From positions 1-15,341 of the forward strand of contig JAJIRX010000947.1 in the NCBI GenBank assembly GCA_023853785.1: a stretch of DNA of 15,341 bases. Direction: 5' to 3'. Shown here piece by piece: positions 1-8,790 of the stretch. A program made the position numbers and the translations under genes. The DNA is from Psilocybe azurescens (lineage: Eukaryota > Basidiomycota > Agaricomycetes > Agaricales > Agrocybaceae). Positions within the stretch are counted from its first letter, which is position 1, and every line of letters begins with the position of its first letter. The notes below the pieces were generated by a model, which made no database searches, was not told where the DNA came from, and was given only the letters and a program-made list of their open reading frames with translations.

Positions 1-65
1 ACTATACCTCGCACCTCGATATTTAAACGTCTTGAAGGGATTCGATATAGTCGTCTTGAGGAGTC

Positions 66-449
66 TTAGGCGTTGGGAGGTGTGTCCAGTTGTACTTCGT
101 CCTCAGAACGGTTGAACAATAAACAGAGGGAATAAAGGCTGGATCTAATAAGTAAATGGAAGGCCGGAAGGAAGGCAAGGCCTAAGGCAAGGCAGGCAAG
201 GTTGAGGTAAAGAGAGACGGGGGTAGGGAACAGATCACATGCCGGGTTGGGCCGTGTAAAATTTGAGAATACAACTTTTAGCTGATTATATACGTCTCGA
301 ATACTCGAATACTTTACAGGACACTTCATGCACACCACATATATTTCAGGACGTACCCACGGCGCATAAACAGGAATAAAGGCGTAGTCTAAGGAAGAGA
401 GACATAGTCGACTGTCTAGAGAAACAATCTTCGTGTTTGGTTGGGCCAC
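66..449 (-). CDS. Doubtful ORF, hypothetical 127-aa protein
   Basis: This is an uninterrupted minus-strand reading frame from ATG to stop. The N-terminal half is mixed in composition. The C-terminal half (about residues 78-112) is rich in Leu, Phe and Ala and could form one or two membrane segments, but the DNA there is low-complexity (repeated CTTGCC/CCTTCC-like words), so the hydrophobicity may only reflect base composition. I recognise no family or motif. A donor-like GTAAAGT lies inside the frame on the minus strand, so the frame could also be an exon plus retained intron. It may equally be chance; there is no supporting neighbour. Confidence 0.2.
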   Translation of the reverse strand: MAQPNTKIVSLDSRLCLSSLDYAFIPVYAPWVRPEIYVVCMKCPVKYSSIRDVYNQLKVVFSNFTRPNPACDLFPTPVSLYLNLACLALGLAFLPAFHLLIRSSLYSLCLLFNRSEDEVQLDTPPNA

Positions 450-1302
450 TGGTTGTGAATGGTCGAATTGTGGTGATGTACTATTCTTTTCTCATCGTTC
501 TGCCTTACCTTAGCGTTCCTTCTCTCCCAGTTTTCTCGTACGCCGCTGAATCATCTCCTGAAGTTTGATATCACGAAGAAACCATTTCTACCCTTGATTT
601 TTGGCACACGTCGACACTCGGTTGAGACATCCAAATTTGGTATGTCCAAACTGCCTACATACGCGTACATATTCCTGTTACTGTGAGATTCTCTTACTTA
701 CGTGGAAAATCATCTCCCTGTCAATAGGATTTCTTCATACACTTGAATCTCAGCGCAGAACCTACCAGTCGACCACCTGGACCATGGGATGGCCGCGTGG
801 GCTTGATGCTACTTTATACCAGGGATATATTTAGGACGGACGCTCCGCTACAGGTATGTAGAAGTACATTGCAATGCTGTGATGGTGTATCTGAATACAG
901 GTTCATTAGATACGTCTGGTGTACCGAAGCTATGTTAAGCGTTTGAAAACACAATGTCCTCGCCCTTGAACACCGTGATCAAATTTGCTGGCCATATCGG
1001 TGTGTGAGATGACTTCAGGTCTAGAGGCCAGGCGATCCAGGTGCGTTCTTAGAATCCTTAATTGAAAATCATAGTACAATGTCTAATGGATAATTCAGTC
1101 AAAAGCTTTGTGCCTTACGCTTCAAATTGCGGCAGCTCGTCCACGATCATATAGAACTTTTCACAGTCCTATATCCTCTGCCGTGCGATAACCAAGCGCT
1201 GTCGATGGAACTAGAACTCATAATGTCGCGAATTCCAGGTCTGGCAATTCTTGAATTCCCATGTTATAAATTTACCAGTCCATAGCCCATCAACATGGAT
1301 TT
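450..1302. other. Mostly featureless spacer with one possible exon
   Basis: No convincing complete gene is visible on either strand. The only coding-like stretch is the possible exon at 728-853, listed separately. The rest has mixed composition with stops in all frames at short intervals. I saw no RNA gene, repeat family or promoter that I could defend. Confidence 0.5.
728..853 (+). pseudogene. Possible internal exon of an unidentified gene
   Basis: A 126-nt stretch (42 codons, no stop) is bounded upstream by an acceptor-like CTGTCAATAG ending at 727 and downstream by a donor GTATGT at 854. A matching upstream donor GTATGT lies near 640. The peptide contains SRPPGPWDGRVGL and TRDIFRTDAPLQ, which look like real protein rather than random translation. 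A downstream acceptor at 909 (CATTAG) would add about 19 more codons before a TGA. I found no start exon in frame. It could be the tail of a host gene broken by rearrangement, or chance agreement of splice-like signals. I do not recognise the family. Confidence 0.25.
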
Positions 1303-1420
1303 CGATTAATCCACCAGCGCTTAGTGGCACACACACATAAGGGCTCGGCCCGATGTGTGCAACTGTGTACATTGCTCGGTCTACGTATATGCATAAAGTT
1401 GAACACGCCTGGATGCCCAC
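1303..1420. repeat. Direct repeat copy 1, with hairpin
   Basis: This is the first of two similar units about 158 bp apart. It begins CGATTAATCCACCAGCGC and ends near GGATGCCCAC. It holds an imperfect hairpin: outer arms CACACAT/ATGTGTG, then an inner GGGC-TCG-GCCC stem. The core of about 70 bp matches copy 2 nearly base for base; the following part is less alike but regains GAACACGCCTGGATGCCC near 1401-1418. It lies about 450 bp upstream of the first broken gene, where subterminal repeats of a CACTA-type element could sit, but that placement is inference. Confidence 0.75.
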
Positions 1421-1460
1421 CCGAGGACCCATGATCCACGTCCGCTCAAATCGCGTGCTA

Positions 1461-1589
1461 CGATTAATCCACCAGCGCTTAGTGGCACACACATATTAGG
1501 GCTCGGCCCGATATGTGGAACTGTGCACATGGCTGGATGATGATCTTCGGTATCGCACATGTTCGAATCGAACACACCTGGATGCCCAG
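1461..1589. repeat. Direct repeat copy 2, with hairpin
   Basis: This is the second copy of the unit at 1303-1420. The hairpin is kept but its outer arms read CACATAT/ATATGTG, so a base change in one arm is matched by the complementary change in the other. Copy 2 carries extra bases (about 1531-1569) and ends with GAACACACCTGGATGCCC. The two copies are in the same orientation. Minus-strand frames that run across both copies are shadows of the repeat and I do not treat them as genes. Confidence 0.75.
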
Positions 1590-1777
1590 TCTTGATCAAG
1601 ATCATGATTGCGATTGATCAAGCCTTTACTCTGGGTACTGTGCCTTATAACATATGATCATATGATTCATACCGATGATGAGCATTGATCAAAAGCCTTG
1701 AACAAAAGCCTGTACTACTTATCTAGATCTTCTCAGATCTGGATGCACAATACAATAATACATATCATGTATTGTAT
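1560..1777. repeat. Cluster of short perfect palindromes
   Basis: Five short inverted repeats lie within about 220 bp: TGTTCGA-A-TCGAACA (1560-1574), CTTGATCAAG (1591-1600), CATATGATCATATG (1651-1664), AGATCT-TCTC-AGATCT (1725-1740) and ATACAATA..TATTGTAT (1750-1777). The word ATTGATCA also recurs at 1613 and 1684 next to AAGCCTT-like sequence. The cluster ends 70 bp before the ATG of the gene at 1847. It may be a protein-binding or regulatory region of a mobile element; no binding protein can be named. Confidence 0.5.
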
Positions 1778-1846
1778 AGACACCGCATATTGAATGCATT
1801 ATGTATACAACTGTTCCTCGTTTGCAGTGATAGCATAAATTCCAAT

Positions 1847-3828
1847 ATGGCGGACACGATACATGTCCAAGACTTGAATTTCTCCAGTCCCTCCGACATC
1901 AGTAACCCAGGCCCTAAGAAGCTGGCGCACTTTAATAGAGCTCCTTTCGAGCAGATTGATACCCTTGCCGGCATCGGCGTATGTTCTTGGAATATCCATA
2001 TTGGTGTGCATAAAGAATAACGATTAATTGACAGATTCTTGGACATAACTTTAAAGACCTACTTTTGGGTGACGAAGACTCCCTGGGACCTGAAAGGTCT
2101 GTCTGTATTTATCTTTTTATCTTTTCATGACTAAATGTTGCTCATAGCTCCATCTTTTCCAACAAGGGAGTGATACATCCTGAAGTATCCGGCGCAGCAA
2201 TCGCGAGACCTAGAGAATGAAGCTCTGGCAGCTTGAGCAGTCCAGGAGGCGCGAGTGTACAGCGGACATCGTCAGCCATTCAATCAGCCGAGGTTATCGA
2301 TCGTGTCGATCGTGGTCTCGTTCCTTTCAGGACGGTAAATCAAGAGATAAAAGACGAGCAGGAGGAACGTGAACGCCAGCGTATTCGCGATCGAGGGAAG
2401 GGCAAGGAAGGGCAAGACAGTAATCCATTTGTAATGAGACCGTATCGTGATGATACGGAAGGCAAGAAGGAAAGCCTTAGTGCTCTTGTCCGTTATTATT
2501 GCAGCCGTGCAAATCCCCACACTATCGACAAGGTGGTGAACGCGGTTTTGGGTGAATCAACTGACTATGACAATGTCATTGCAGCCATTGCGCAAGTTGA
2601 ACCATGTTCATGCGACTATGTACACCTCTATGAGTGCATACACTACATTCTTCGCGGGCAGCCGAGGAGAAATTCATTACCGTATGAGTTTATTGATTTT
2701 TGCACGAACAACTGAGCTGACACCTTACGTTTCAGGCCACGTATACCATCTCCTTCCCTCAGCGCTGGATCGATGCGAGCGCCTGGGTTACCCCACCGTA
2801 AGTAATTATTGTATCTGTGTATGTATTGTGTGGCTTACGCCTCTGTTTGTGACATCTAGCCCGAGTTCATATCTCGATGAGCGCGCTGCAGTGTCTATTA
2901 ATCCTACGCCTTTTACCGGCCCCTTCTTCGACTCAATATCTTTTGCCGACGGCGCTGCACCTGTCTCCTCTGAAGCTTCGCAATCATCCCACAACGCACC
3001 CCCGCTTTCTTCTGAGGAGCAATCTACAACGACCGAAACTCTGCAACCCTCAGTTGCTGCACCCACTACGTGAGCAGCCGTCTGAAGGCGTGCCACAAAC
3101 ATCAATGGACACCCCTCGAACACCTCAGCAGTCTGACTTTACATCTCCCCAATTACCTCAAACCCCTCTGCGGTCTGCCATCCTTTCTCAACGGTCTCAA
3201 ACACCCTCGACAAGATCAGGAACCCCAGGAATATCTGTTAAGTCGGTGGGGGTGTGCCTTCTCACTTAGCACTTCATGTTCTGACCATAGCAACAGGAGC
3301 GTTTCTCGTCCCCCACACTCAGTGCAAGCAAATCTGTATCACGTATGAGGATGCGCCGATACACCGGCCTGAATGGTGAAGAAAAACACTCGTCTTATTT
3401 TGTGTTATGGTCCACAGAACCGATTTCACGTCCTCCTCGACTGAGTACTGATGTTGAATTGGGCGACATATTATTCAATAAGGTGCCCAGCAGAGACACG
3501 TCTTTACACGATGCACAGGTGTGGGTTTACACGAAGGTGAACAAAGGAGCGCCTGCCTGGTACGATATCAAACATTCGTATAGTACATTCTCCGAGATGA
3601 TTGAACATCCAACCGATCCTTCGCGGTACCTGTCTTGCACTCCATCGGACGGAAAGCCGAGCTGGGTTACACTTCAGACTTGGAACGGCAATGCAAAAAA
3701 AGAGAATGCCGAGCAAAGTCGAGGCGATATCGGATGAAGAAGGCGAACATGCCGAAGATCAAAATTTAAATGCGGTAACATTAGAAAGTGAATCGGTGTC
3801 GACGGCTATGGGAAGGCTTATTGGATAG
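1847..3828 (+). pseudogene. Broken multi-exon gene of unknown function, possible transposon accessory gene
   Basis: I do not recognise this family. The start ATG at 1847 has A at -3 and G at +4. Five short introns fit GT..AG rules: 1979-2034, 2097-2147, 2682-2735, 2798-2859 and 3237-3290 (51-62 nt; several with CTGAC-like branch sites). The frame continues cleanly across the first two introns. An in-frame TGA stands at 2218-2220. Frame changes are needed near 2655 (GGG run), near 3065 and at an A7 run (3695-3701). The predicted protein has a polar N-terminus, a charged Glu/Arg/Lys stretch (about 2340-2420) that may be a coiled coil, a folded-looking stretch with CSCDYVHLYEC (about 2605-2640), a Ser/Thr/Pro-rich disordered middle (about 2870-3330) and a C-terminal domain. 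It ends 62 bp before the transposase ATG, same strand, which suggests it belongs to the same element, as second proteins of CACTA elements do. Exon borders are my inference. Confidence 0.5.
3291..3828 (+). CDS. C-terminal exon of the unknown gene at 1847-3828
   Basis: After the intron ending at 3290 this exon reads openly to 3737. It starts with a Ser-rich linker and an Arg-rich patch (RMRMRRYTG), followed by a compact-looking domain with many Trp and Tyr residues (AQVWVYTK, PAWYDIKHSY, KPSWVTLQTWNG). If one A is discounted in the A7 run at 3695-3701, the frame passes into a short acidic tail (SDEEGEHAEDQN) that stops at TAG 3826-3828. Without that change it stops at 3735-3737 after an unrelated tail. 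Its own function is unknown. The composition argues for a genuine folded domain, not a shadow frame. Confidence 0.5.
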
Positions 3829-3829
3829 T

Positions 3830-3841
3830 TATATATATATC
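3830..3841 (+). promoter_or_regulatory. TATA-like run before the transposase gene
   Basis: A TATATATATAT run lies 50 bp upstream of the proposed transposase ATG at 3891, with a pyrimidine-rich stretch (TTTCCTCCTTCTCT) between. This is the layout of a fungal core promoter. The run is also simple AT sequence just after the stop of the upstream gene, so it could be an ordinary 3' flank. Confidence 0.3.
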
Positions 3842-3890
3842 AATTCTTGCAATCTGTTTTTCCGAGATCATTCAAATTTCCTCCTTCTCT

Positions 3891-4529
3891 ATGATAGAGC
3901 GTCGCATGCTGCTCCGAGAGGGTCGTTCGCGACCTTTGGTCGTTATATGCAAGTGCAAATCTCACTGCATGACATTTAATCCATCTACGGGGGGTGTATG
4001 AAGGGGAAGGTCATCCTCAGTCACGATCGACTCGTGATAATCATGTAAGGGATGATAGGGCTATGATGATGGCAAATGCAGCCGCTACTACCAGTGCAAC
4101 CCGACTACAAGCACCACAAAGTAGTAGCAACAATTGGATCCAACACTCTTACGATGACATTGATTCTCTCATGTCCCTTCCGTTATCACACTCACAGCGA
4201 CCTTTCAAGTTCATCAATTTGCCAGCAGGCCATGGACCCTTTGTATGGCCCAACGACAGCGACCATCTTCATGCAAACCGCGGCTTGTATGCACTTAGCA
4301 GCGACCGAGCCAACCGACAATTCTTATTTGTTGCGAACCGGCTATGGGAGTACTTTGGCCTTACATTACATGTACAGGCCACTAGTACCGATCATGATCA
4401 CGATTTGCAATTGGGGCGAATTGTTGGATTTCATTCGACAAAAAATGAATCATTTGACACGTTTGAAGGAGGTTGAGTGGTCCCGACAGCGAGGAGACAG
4501 TGGAGTTGATGTACCTTTTGTTAACACAG
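3891..4529 (+). CDS. Transposase N-terminal exon (zinc-binding-like motif and linker)
   Basis: The proposed start ATG at 3891 opens a basic leader followed by CKCKSHC (3948-3968), a likely metal-binding start typical of the N-termini of fungal Tnp2-like proteins. The frame must shift by one base in the G6 run at 3989-3994 to continue into SRSTRDNHVRDDRAM. A Ser/Asn-rich linker follows. The final part, ending in KEVEWSRQRGD and VNTG, is in another frame than the linker, so a second shift lies somewhere in 4300-4475; I cannot place it. The exon ends at a GTTAGC donor at 4530. A GTG at 3994 would give a longer unbroken frame but loses the Cys motif, so I prefer 3891. Confidence 0.55.
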
Positions 4530-4589
4530 GTTAGCTCTAAGACAATCAATGACCAGGTTGAAATGCGAATCTGAACTTATATCTGCTAG

Positions 4590-6116
4590 AAAACCACTTC
4601 CAACCTTTTCCCCCTTTGAGTCATACACAAAAGGTTACAATGCTTACTTCTCTTGTGATGGAGAATATATTTTTTGTCCCTCGCCGTCCATTGCGGGTCT
4701 TTTTAGGCAGTGTCAGAAGCCTACTACGGGCGAATGGAGCTTCAGAGGGAGATATTTTTTCACTCCGAAGGACCCGCGTTCAGGACCTTATCGCGCGTCT
4801 CGATCCAGTTACACGCCAGTTCGTAGTGTGTCCTTCATGTCATCATCTATATCCATATCTTCCAGGGGACAGTCCGCACAATATGGATAATCCATTCATA
4901 TCGATTTGCAAAAAGCGTCGTACTTTGGAATCTGCCGAGTGCAATACACTTCTCTGGAAAGAGCAAGAGCTTGGAAATGGCGAAACTCGTGTTATACCTA
5001 TTCGAAAATATGTACATCAGGATTTGAAACTGTGGATTGGACGTTTACTGGCTCGGAAAGGGATGGAAAGGCTGTTAAGAATGCAGCATATTGAACCACA
5101 GTCGTCCAGGGCTCCTATCCATGATATATGGTCGTCGAAAGTATTCAAAGACTTAAAGGACGCGGATGGGGCCGCCTTCTTTCCTGGTCCGACGGAGGAG
5201 CTTAGGCTCGTGTTCAGTCTGTCCGTTGACGGTTTCAATCCTTTTCATATGAAGACTGCTAAGCAAACTGTCTCCTCAACGGGTATATGGATGGTTCTCC
5301 TCAACCTACCACAACATTTGCGATATCTGCACGAAAACATGTACGTTGCAGGAGTTATACCCGGCCCCGACAAACCTTCGAAAGAGGATATCTACCCATA
5401 TATCGAACTGGTCATGAAGGACCTCTTGGAATTCTGGTTTACAGGTGTTCGCTTTTCACGCACAGAAGAAAAACTTCTAGGTATGCTTGTCAAAGCAATT
5501 CTAGTGCCCCTGATATGCGATATGCCTGCTGCACGTCAAATTACAGGGTTAAGCGCTGTGACATCTCATCATTTCTGTACATTTTGCGATTTGGACATCG
5601 ATGACATTGAAGTCTGTGACCGAGCAGAATGGCCAGCCCGAAATCTCCAGCACATCAAACACATTGCCCTTCTTTGGAGAGACGCATCAAATGAAAATGA
5701 GCGCAAAACCATCTTTGAATCATTTGGGATCAAGTGGTCTCCACTTCATGTTCTTCCGTACTGGGATCTTGTTCGATATACCGTCGTCGATCCCATGCAT
5801 GCCCTTGACCTAAATCTTTTCCAAAATCATTGCCGCTCAATTTTTCAAATTGATACAACATATCCGGGAGGAGATGGCACGTCCGATCCTCCGGCCCATG
5901 GTGGTGAGAAACGACTTTCTACCAAGGAGCACCTCACGTTCACTCGCGATATGTATCGATCTTATTCGCGCAAATGGACCTGACCTACTTATGGTTCTCA
6001 TTCAGCACCCACGCCTTGTCCTCTACACCATTTGTGTCGACAACAACATTGTAGGGGAAGGCCACAGTATTATAGTAGGAACAAAATGGATCCTTGCAAA
6101 GAATATTTTATCCTGG
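4590..6116 (+). CDS. Transposase exon with zinc ribbon and catalytic core
   Basis: This is the most secure coding segment; the open frame alone spans 4616-5983 (455 aa). A zinc-ribbon-like set of Cys sits at 4829, 4838, 4907 and 4940 (CPSC...C...C). The catalytic core shows SVDGFNPF (Asp codon 5228), CDMPAARQ (Asp codon 5519), HHFCTFCDLD (Cys codons 5576 and 5585) and DPMHALDLNLFQNHCR (Asp codon 5789). The last corresponds to the DxMHxxKN-like motif of plant Tnp2 proteins. These Asp residues are candidate members of the catalytic triad; the acidic third residue is not assigned. Near 5945 the frame moves by one base into CIDLIRANGPDLL and continues to a GTTAGT donor at 6117, after KWILAKNILSW. 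The core motifs look intact. Confidence 0.9.
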
Positions 6117-6177
6117 GTTAGTGCTTCCACTCTGCGACTCGCGATTAGTTCGGCTGACAAGTTACAAAAATTTTCAG

Positions 6178-7118
6178 AGGACTAGGCCAAGTTATCGTAA
6201 TATTCTACATATTGTACCCTCGGTTGCTGAACATGTAGAGGAAGAAGACCAGATGGAATCTCAACTTCCTTCCTTGCCATCACAAGGTGGGGTCGATCGC
6301 CAAATTAATCGGTCAAGTACTGCGGCACCTATTAAGCACAGATGACCAGGAAAACGCTCGAAAAAAGCATTTACTCAGGGATCAACTGCTGCGTTCATCC
6401 ATATCTGTAGCCTGGCACGTATTGAACACAGTGAAATTGACTTGGGCAGGAGGACAGCTAAACGGCAATTATTTGAGAAAATTATAAGCAAGGTACGTCC
6501 GTCCTCCTCTTCTATCATTGATCTATTGCTATATATAATAAATCGTATTTTAGATTGATGACAGTGAAGAAACTTTTCAGGAACTGCAGTCGCTCGTCCC
6601 AGATACCACTCGTCGTATTGGTGGAAGCACTCGCAATGTATTAGGAAAAGATGTCATGGAAGTTGTATGGGAAGACATGCGTCGTACCGTGCTTCCGACG
6701 TGGATAAGCCCTGCACCTCCAAATTGGGGCACATCGCAACGCAGAAAATTGAGTGCCGACAATTGGAGAGTTATTTACACAATCCATCTCCCCGTCACTC
6801 TCATCCGACTCTGGAGTGACAGCTCCGAGCGTAAGAAGCTCATTCTTGCTCATTTCATGGACCTTGTCAGCGCGGTTCAGATCGCCAACATCGCGCATAA
6901 CATCGGAGCATCAGATCCAGTCTTACAACAACTACATGACTCGCTATATATCAGGCATTAAAACACTCTTCCCAGATCAAAACCTCAAGCCTGCACATCA
7001 CGCCGCACTTCATATCGGAGACATGTTAGGACTCTTTGGTCCTAATCATTCCCACAGCGGTCCGCATTACGAACGGTATATCAATTTTTTCATAGAACAA
7101 ATACAAACTCCCAAATAG
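6178..7118 (+). CDS. Transposase C-terminal exons, with one stop and two frameshifts
   Basis: Exon 6178-6492 starts after a 61-nt intron with a CTGAC branch site. It contains an acidic linker, an in-frame TGA at 6343-6345, then EIDLGRRTAKRQLFEKIISK. After a second 61-nt intron, exon 6554-7118 has the well conserved KLSADNWRVIYTIHLPVTL, LAHFMDLVSAVQIAN and, one base shifted near 6890, GIKTLFPDQNLKPAHHAAL and GPHYERYINFF. A T6 run at 7085-7090 needs one more base to continue as HRTNTNSQIG before a GTATTT donor at 7119. These stretches occupy the place of the C-terminal domain that follows the core in plant Tnp2 transposases (DUF4218-like); that equivalence is inference. Confidence 0.75.
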
Positions 7119-7170
7119 GTATTTCCGATTCTTCAACCTCCAATCAGCATCTATCTGACACGTTATCAAG

Positions 7171-7985
7171 GCAAACTCGAATCTACGCTCCTCACTACGT
7201 CTGCCCGGGAGTGCAAAACGTACGTCGCGCTGCTGGCTGACGATGATGGATCAAGAACTGCTGTCTACGAACTTATCTCAGTGATGGACAAGGTTGATCT
7301 CGAGGATGCTCGAGGTTTTCGACTTGCTTCTATTCTGGACCCTAACTCACCGGCATTTACTTCGCGATCCAAGCCTACTGCTGCACTTCTTGAAGCCAAT
7401 CACCATAGACAGCTCTGCGACATTCTTGGGCGGAGTTCGGATGTTGATACTATGCCGAAAACAGCCATGTTTCTCAACGAGGTTTCTCGTAATGGCGTCT
7501 GTTATGGAACGTCCAAGGCCTCAACATTCAAAAATAGTTCTATCATTTTCCAGGATCGTAATTCTTCCGATAACTCTATCAAAGCTGGAATTGCCTCCGA
7601 CATATTTCAGTATCGGTACCTCACGGAAGATGGTCAAAACACCGGAAATATCTTCTTTATAATGCAGATCCTCGAACCTGTAGAAGCTCGCCTCGATCCA
7701 TACAGAACATTTAGTTTTGGCGGGTTCCTTTGCAGAACAACCGACAGAGAAATGATTATTTCATTGACCCAGATCAAGTCACACTTCGCATTGACAAGAT
7801 TCGATGGTCTTGTTCATGTTTTACCAGTGGACAGGGTCTGTATTTGTTCTTTTATTTTAAACATTTGTGTGCTAATGCGCCTACCAAATATTTTACAGCT
7901 GATGCTTGAATTTGAGATCGGCATTGACGACTTGGAGGCAGATCCGATGCAGACGGGTGAGGAAGGGCAGGTCAATATGGCATAA
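7171..7985 (+). CDS. Transposase last exons, C-terminus
   Basis: After a 52-nt intron (branch CTGAC, acceptor ending at 7170) the frame opens with KLESTLLTTSARE and runs without breaks to 7835. A possible last intron is 7836-7898 (63 nt, GTCTGT donor, TTTTACAG acceptor, GCTAAT branch). It is a multiple of three and holds no stop, so it may be retained or spliced without changing the frame. Stretches such as DARGFRLASILDPNSPAF and FDGLVHVLPVDR are typical of this family's C-terminus. The stop is TAA 7983-7985, only 20 bp from the end of the convergent minus-strand gene. A short frame starting at GTG 7281 is only part of this exon. Confidence 0.8.
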
Positions 7986-8005
7986 ATTTGTCGGAAAAAT
8001 CTCAA

Positions 8006-8790
8006 TTAACATATTAGTACAACTGTGGTAGAAGAAGTGTCCTCTACGCCTTGCTGGACTGGCATAACTGCGGATTCATACTGTGTTTGCTTCGCGGGGG
8101 ATTCATGTAATATTTCATACAATTTAATAAGCTGTGGAGGTGAAGACTCCTTGGACGCCCGTGGAGGATTGACAACAATTGTAGACATTCCAGTATTAGG
8201 CTCTGAAGGTGCAGCTGGTGGAGGTGTTACTTGTAGTGGCACAAGTGGTTCCGGATCCATCATGTGACGAATTCGCACAGGCGTTGAGATGGATTTTTGG
8301 CCTTTCGCGAGGAAAGAGAGGTGGCATTTGGTACTGGTATTGGCGTGCTTGTAGATGCTTCGCTAGGGGCAGTACCCGACACAATATTACCACTTGAGGT
8401 TTCGCTGGTGACACTTTCTCCGGCTCTCTCTTTCTCTTATGCATTGGCTGTAGACGCCCGAAGCAGTGGGTTTGACTCTTGAACTCGTGCCTACAGTGCT
8501 TTTAGTAGAATCTAGGGTGCGAACACTTCTCCTGGAATTTTCTACAACTGACGGTTTGGGGGAAGCTGTAGAAAGGGAAATTGAATAGTAAAATGATAAT
8601 GAATAATCTTACCTTAGCTAAATCCACCATCCGGTAGAGCGGTCGTCGAACTAATGCAACAACTGATGTTCGAGAGAGCCAACTTTTGTCTGCGGGATTC
8701 GCACCCCCGACGGTCAGCGGAAATCGGAACAAAACCTGCAGCATTAACAAGGGTGCACGATTGAAATTGCGTTTTGTAGACGCGTTGCAT
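8006..8790 (-). pseudogene. Broken Ser/Thr/Pro-rich gene, unknown function
   Basis: The minus strand carries coding-like sequence in several frames. From its 5' end there is a possible ATG near 8790, an exon with SWLSRTSVVALVRRPLYRM (near 8640-8700), and a 47-nt intron at 8566-8612 (GTAAGA donor, CTACAG acceptor). Then follow Ser/Thr/Pro-rich stretches (RTLDSTKSTVGTSSR; TAPSEASTSTPIPVPNA) with basic patches (KRKREPEK) that could be a nuclear localisation signal. The best-supported part is the last 90 codons (8006-8278), with DPEPLVPLQVTPPPAAP and stop TTA on the plus strand at 8006. The frames do not join without at least two single-base shifts. I do not recognise the protein, which appears mostly disordered. 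It converges on the transposase 20 bp away and may be another element gene or a host relic. Confidence 0.4.

Larger units (their letters stand above)
3891..7985 (+). pseudogene. Tnp2-like (CACTA/EnSpm superfamily) DNA transposase, broken
   Basis: This is the transposase of a cut-and-paste DNA transposon of the Tnp2 group common in Agaricomycetes. Five introns are proposed: 4530-4589, 6117-6177, 6493-6553, 7119-7170 and 7836-7898 (52-63 nt). In order the protein has an N-terminal Cys/His motif, a low-complexity linker, a Cys-rich zinc-ribbon-like module, the RNase H-like catalytic core, and conserved C-terminal stretches. The reading frame breaks at a G6 run (3989-3994), somewhere in 4300-4475, near 5945, at TGA 6343-6345, near 6890 and at a T6 run (7085-7090). 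On both sides of each break, except the unlocated one in 4300-4475, the translation keeps family-like sequence, so the breaks are recent or are assembly indels. Family assignment is from recall of conserved motifs, not a search. An active copy would excise and insert the element carrying it. Confidence 0.88.

Noticed and set aside
1461..1589. tRNA or tRNA-derived SINE, because of an A-box-like CTTAGTGG and a B-box-like GTTCGAATC
   Set aside because: The boxes are about 75 bp apart, copy 1 lacks the B-box-like part, no cloverleaf forms, and the B-box word is part of a perfect palindrome.
1211..1605. Two minus-strand ORFs with a shared sequence
   Set aside because: They resemble each other only because they cross the two copies of the direct repeat at 1303-1589; the repeat explains them.
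2552..3073. A single 173-aa ORF across 2552-3073
   Set aside because: It runs through two likely introns (2682-2735 and 2798-2859) and only its last part (from 2861) is the probable coding frame of the gene at 1847-3828.
7281..7985. A separate 234-aa gene starting at GTG 7281
   Set aside because: Coding sequence continues upstream in the same frame to a clear intron acceptor at 7170, with family-like transposase motifs, so it is the last part of the transposase.
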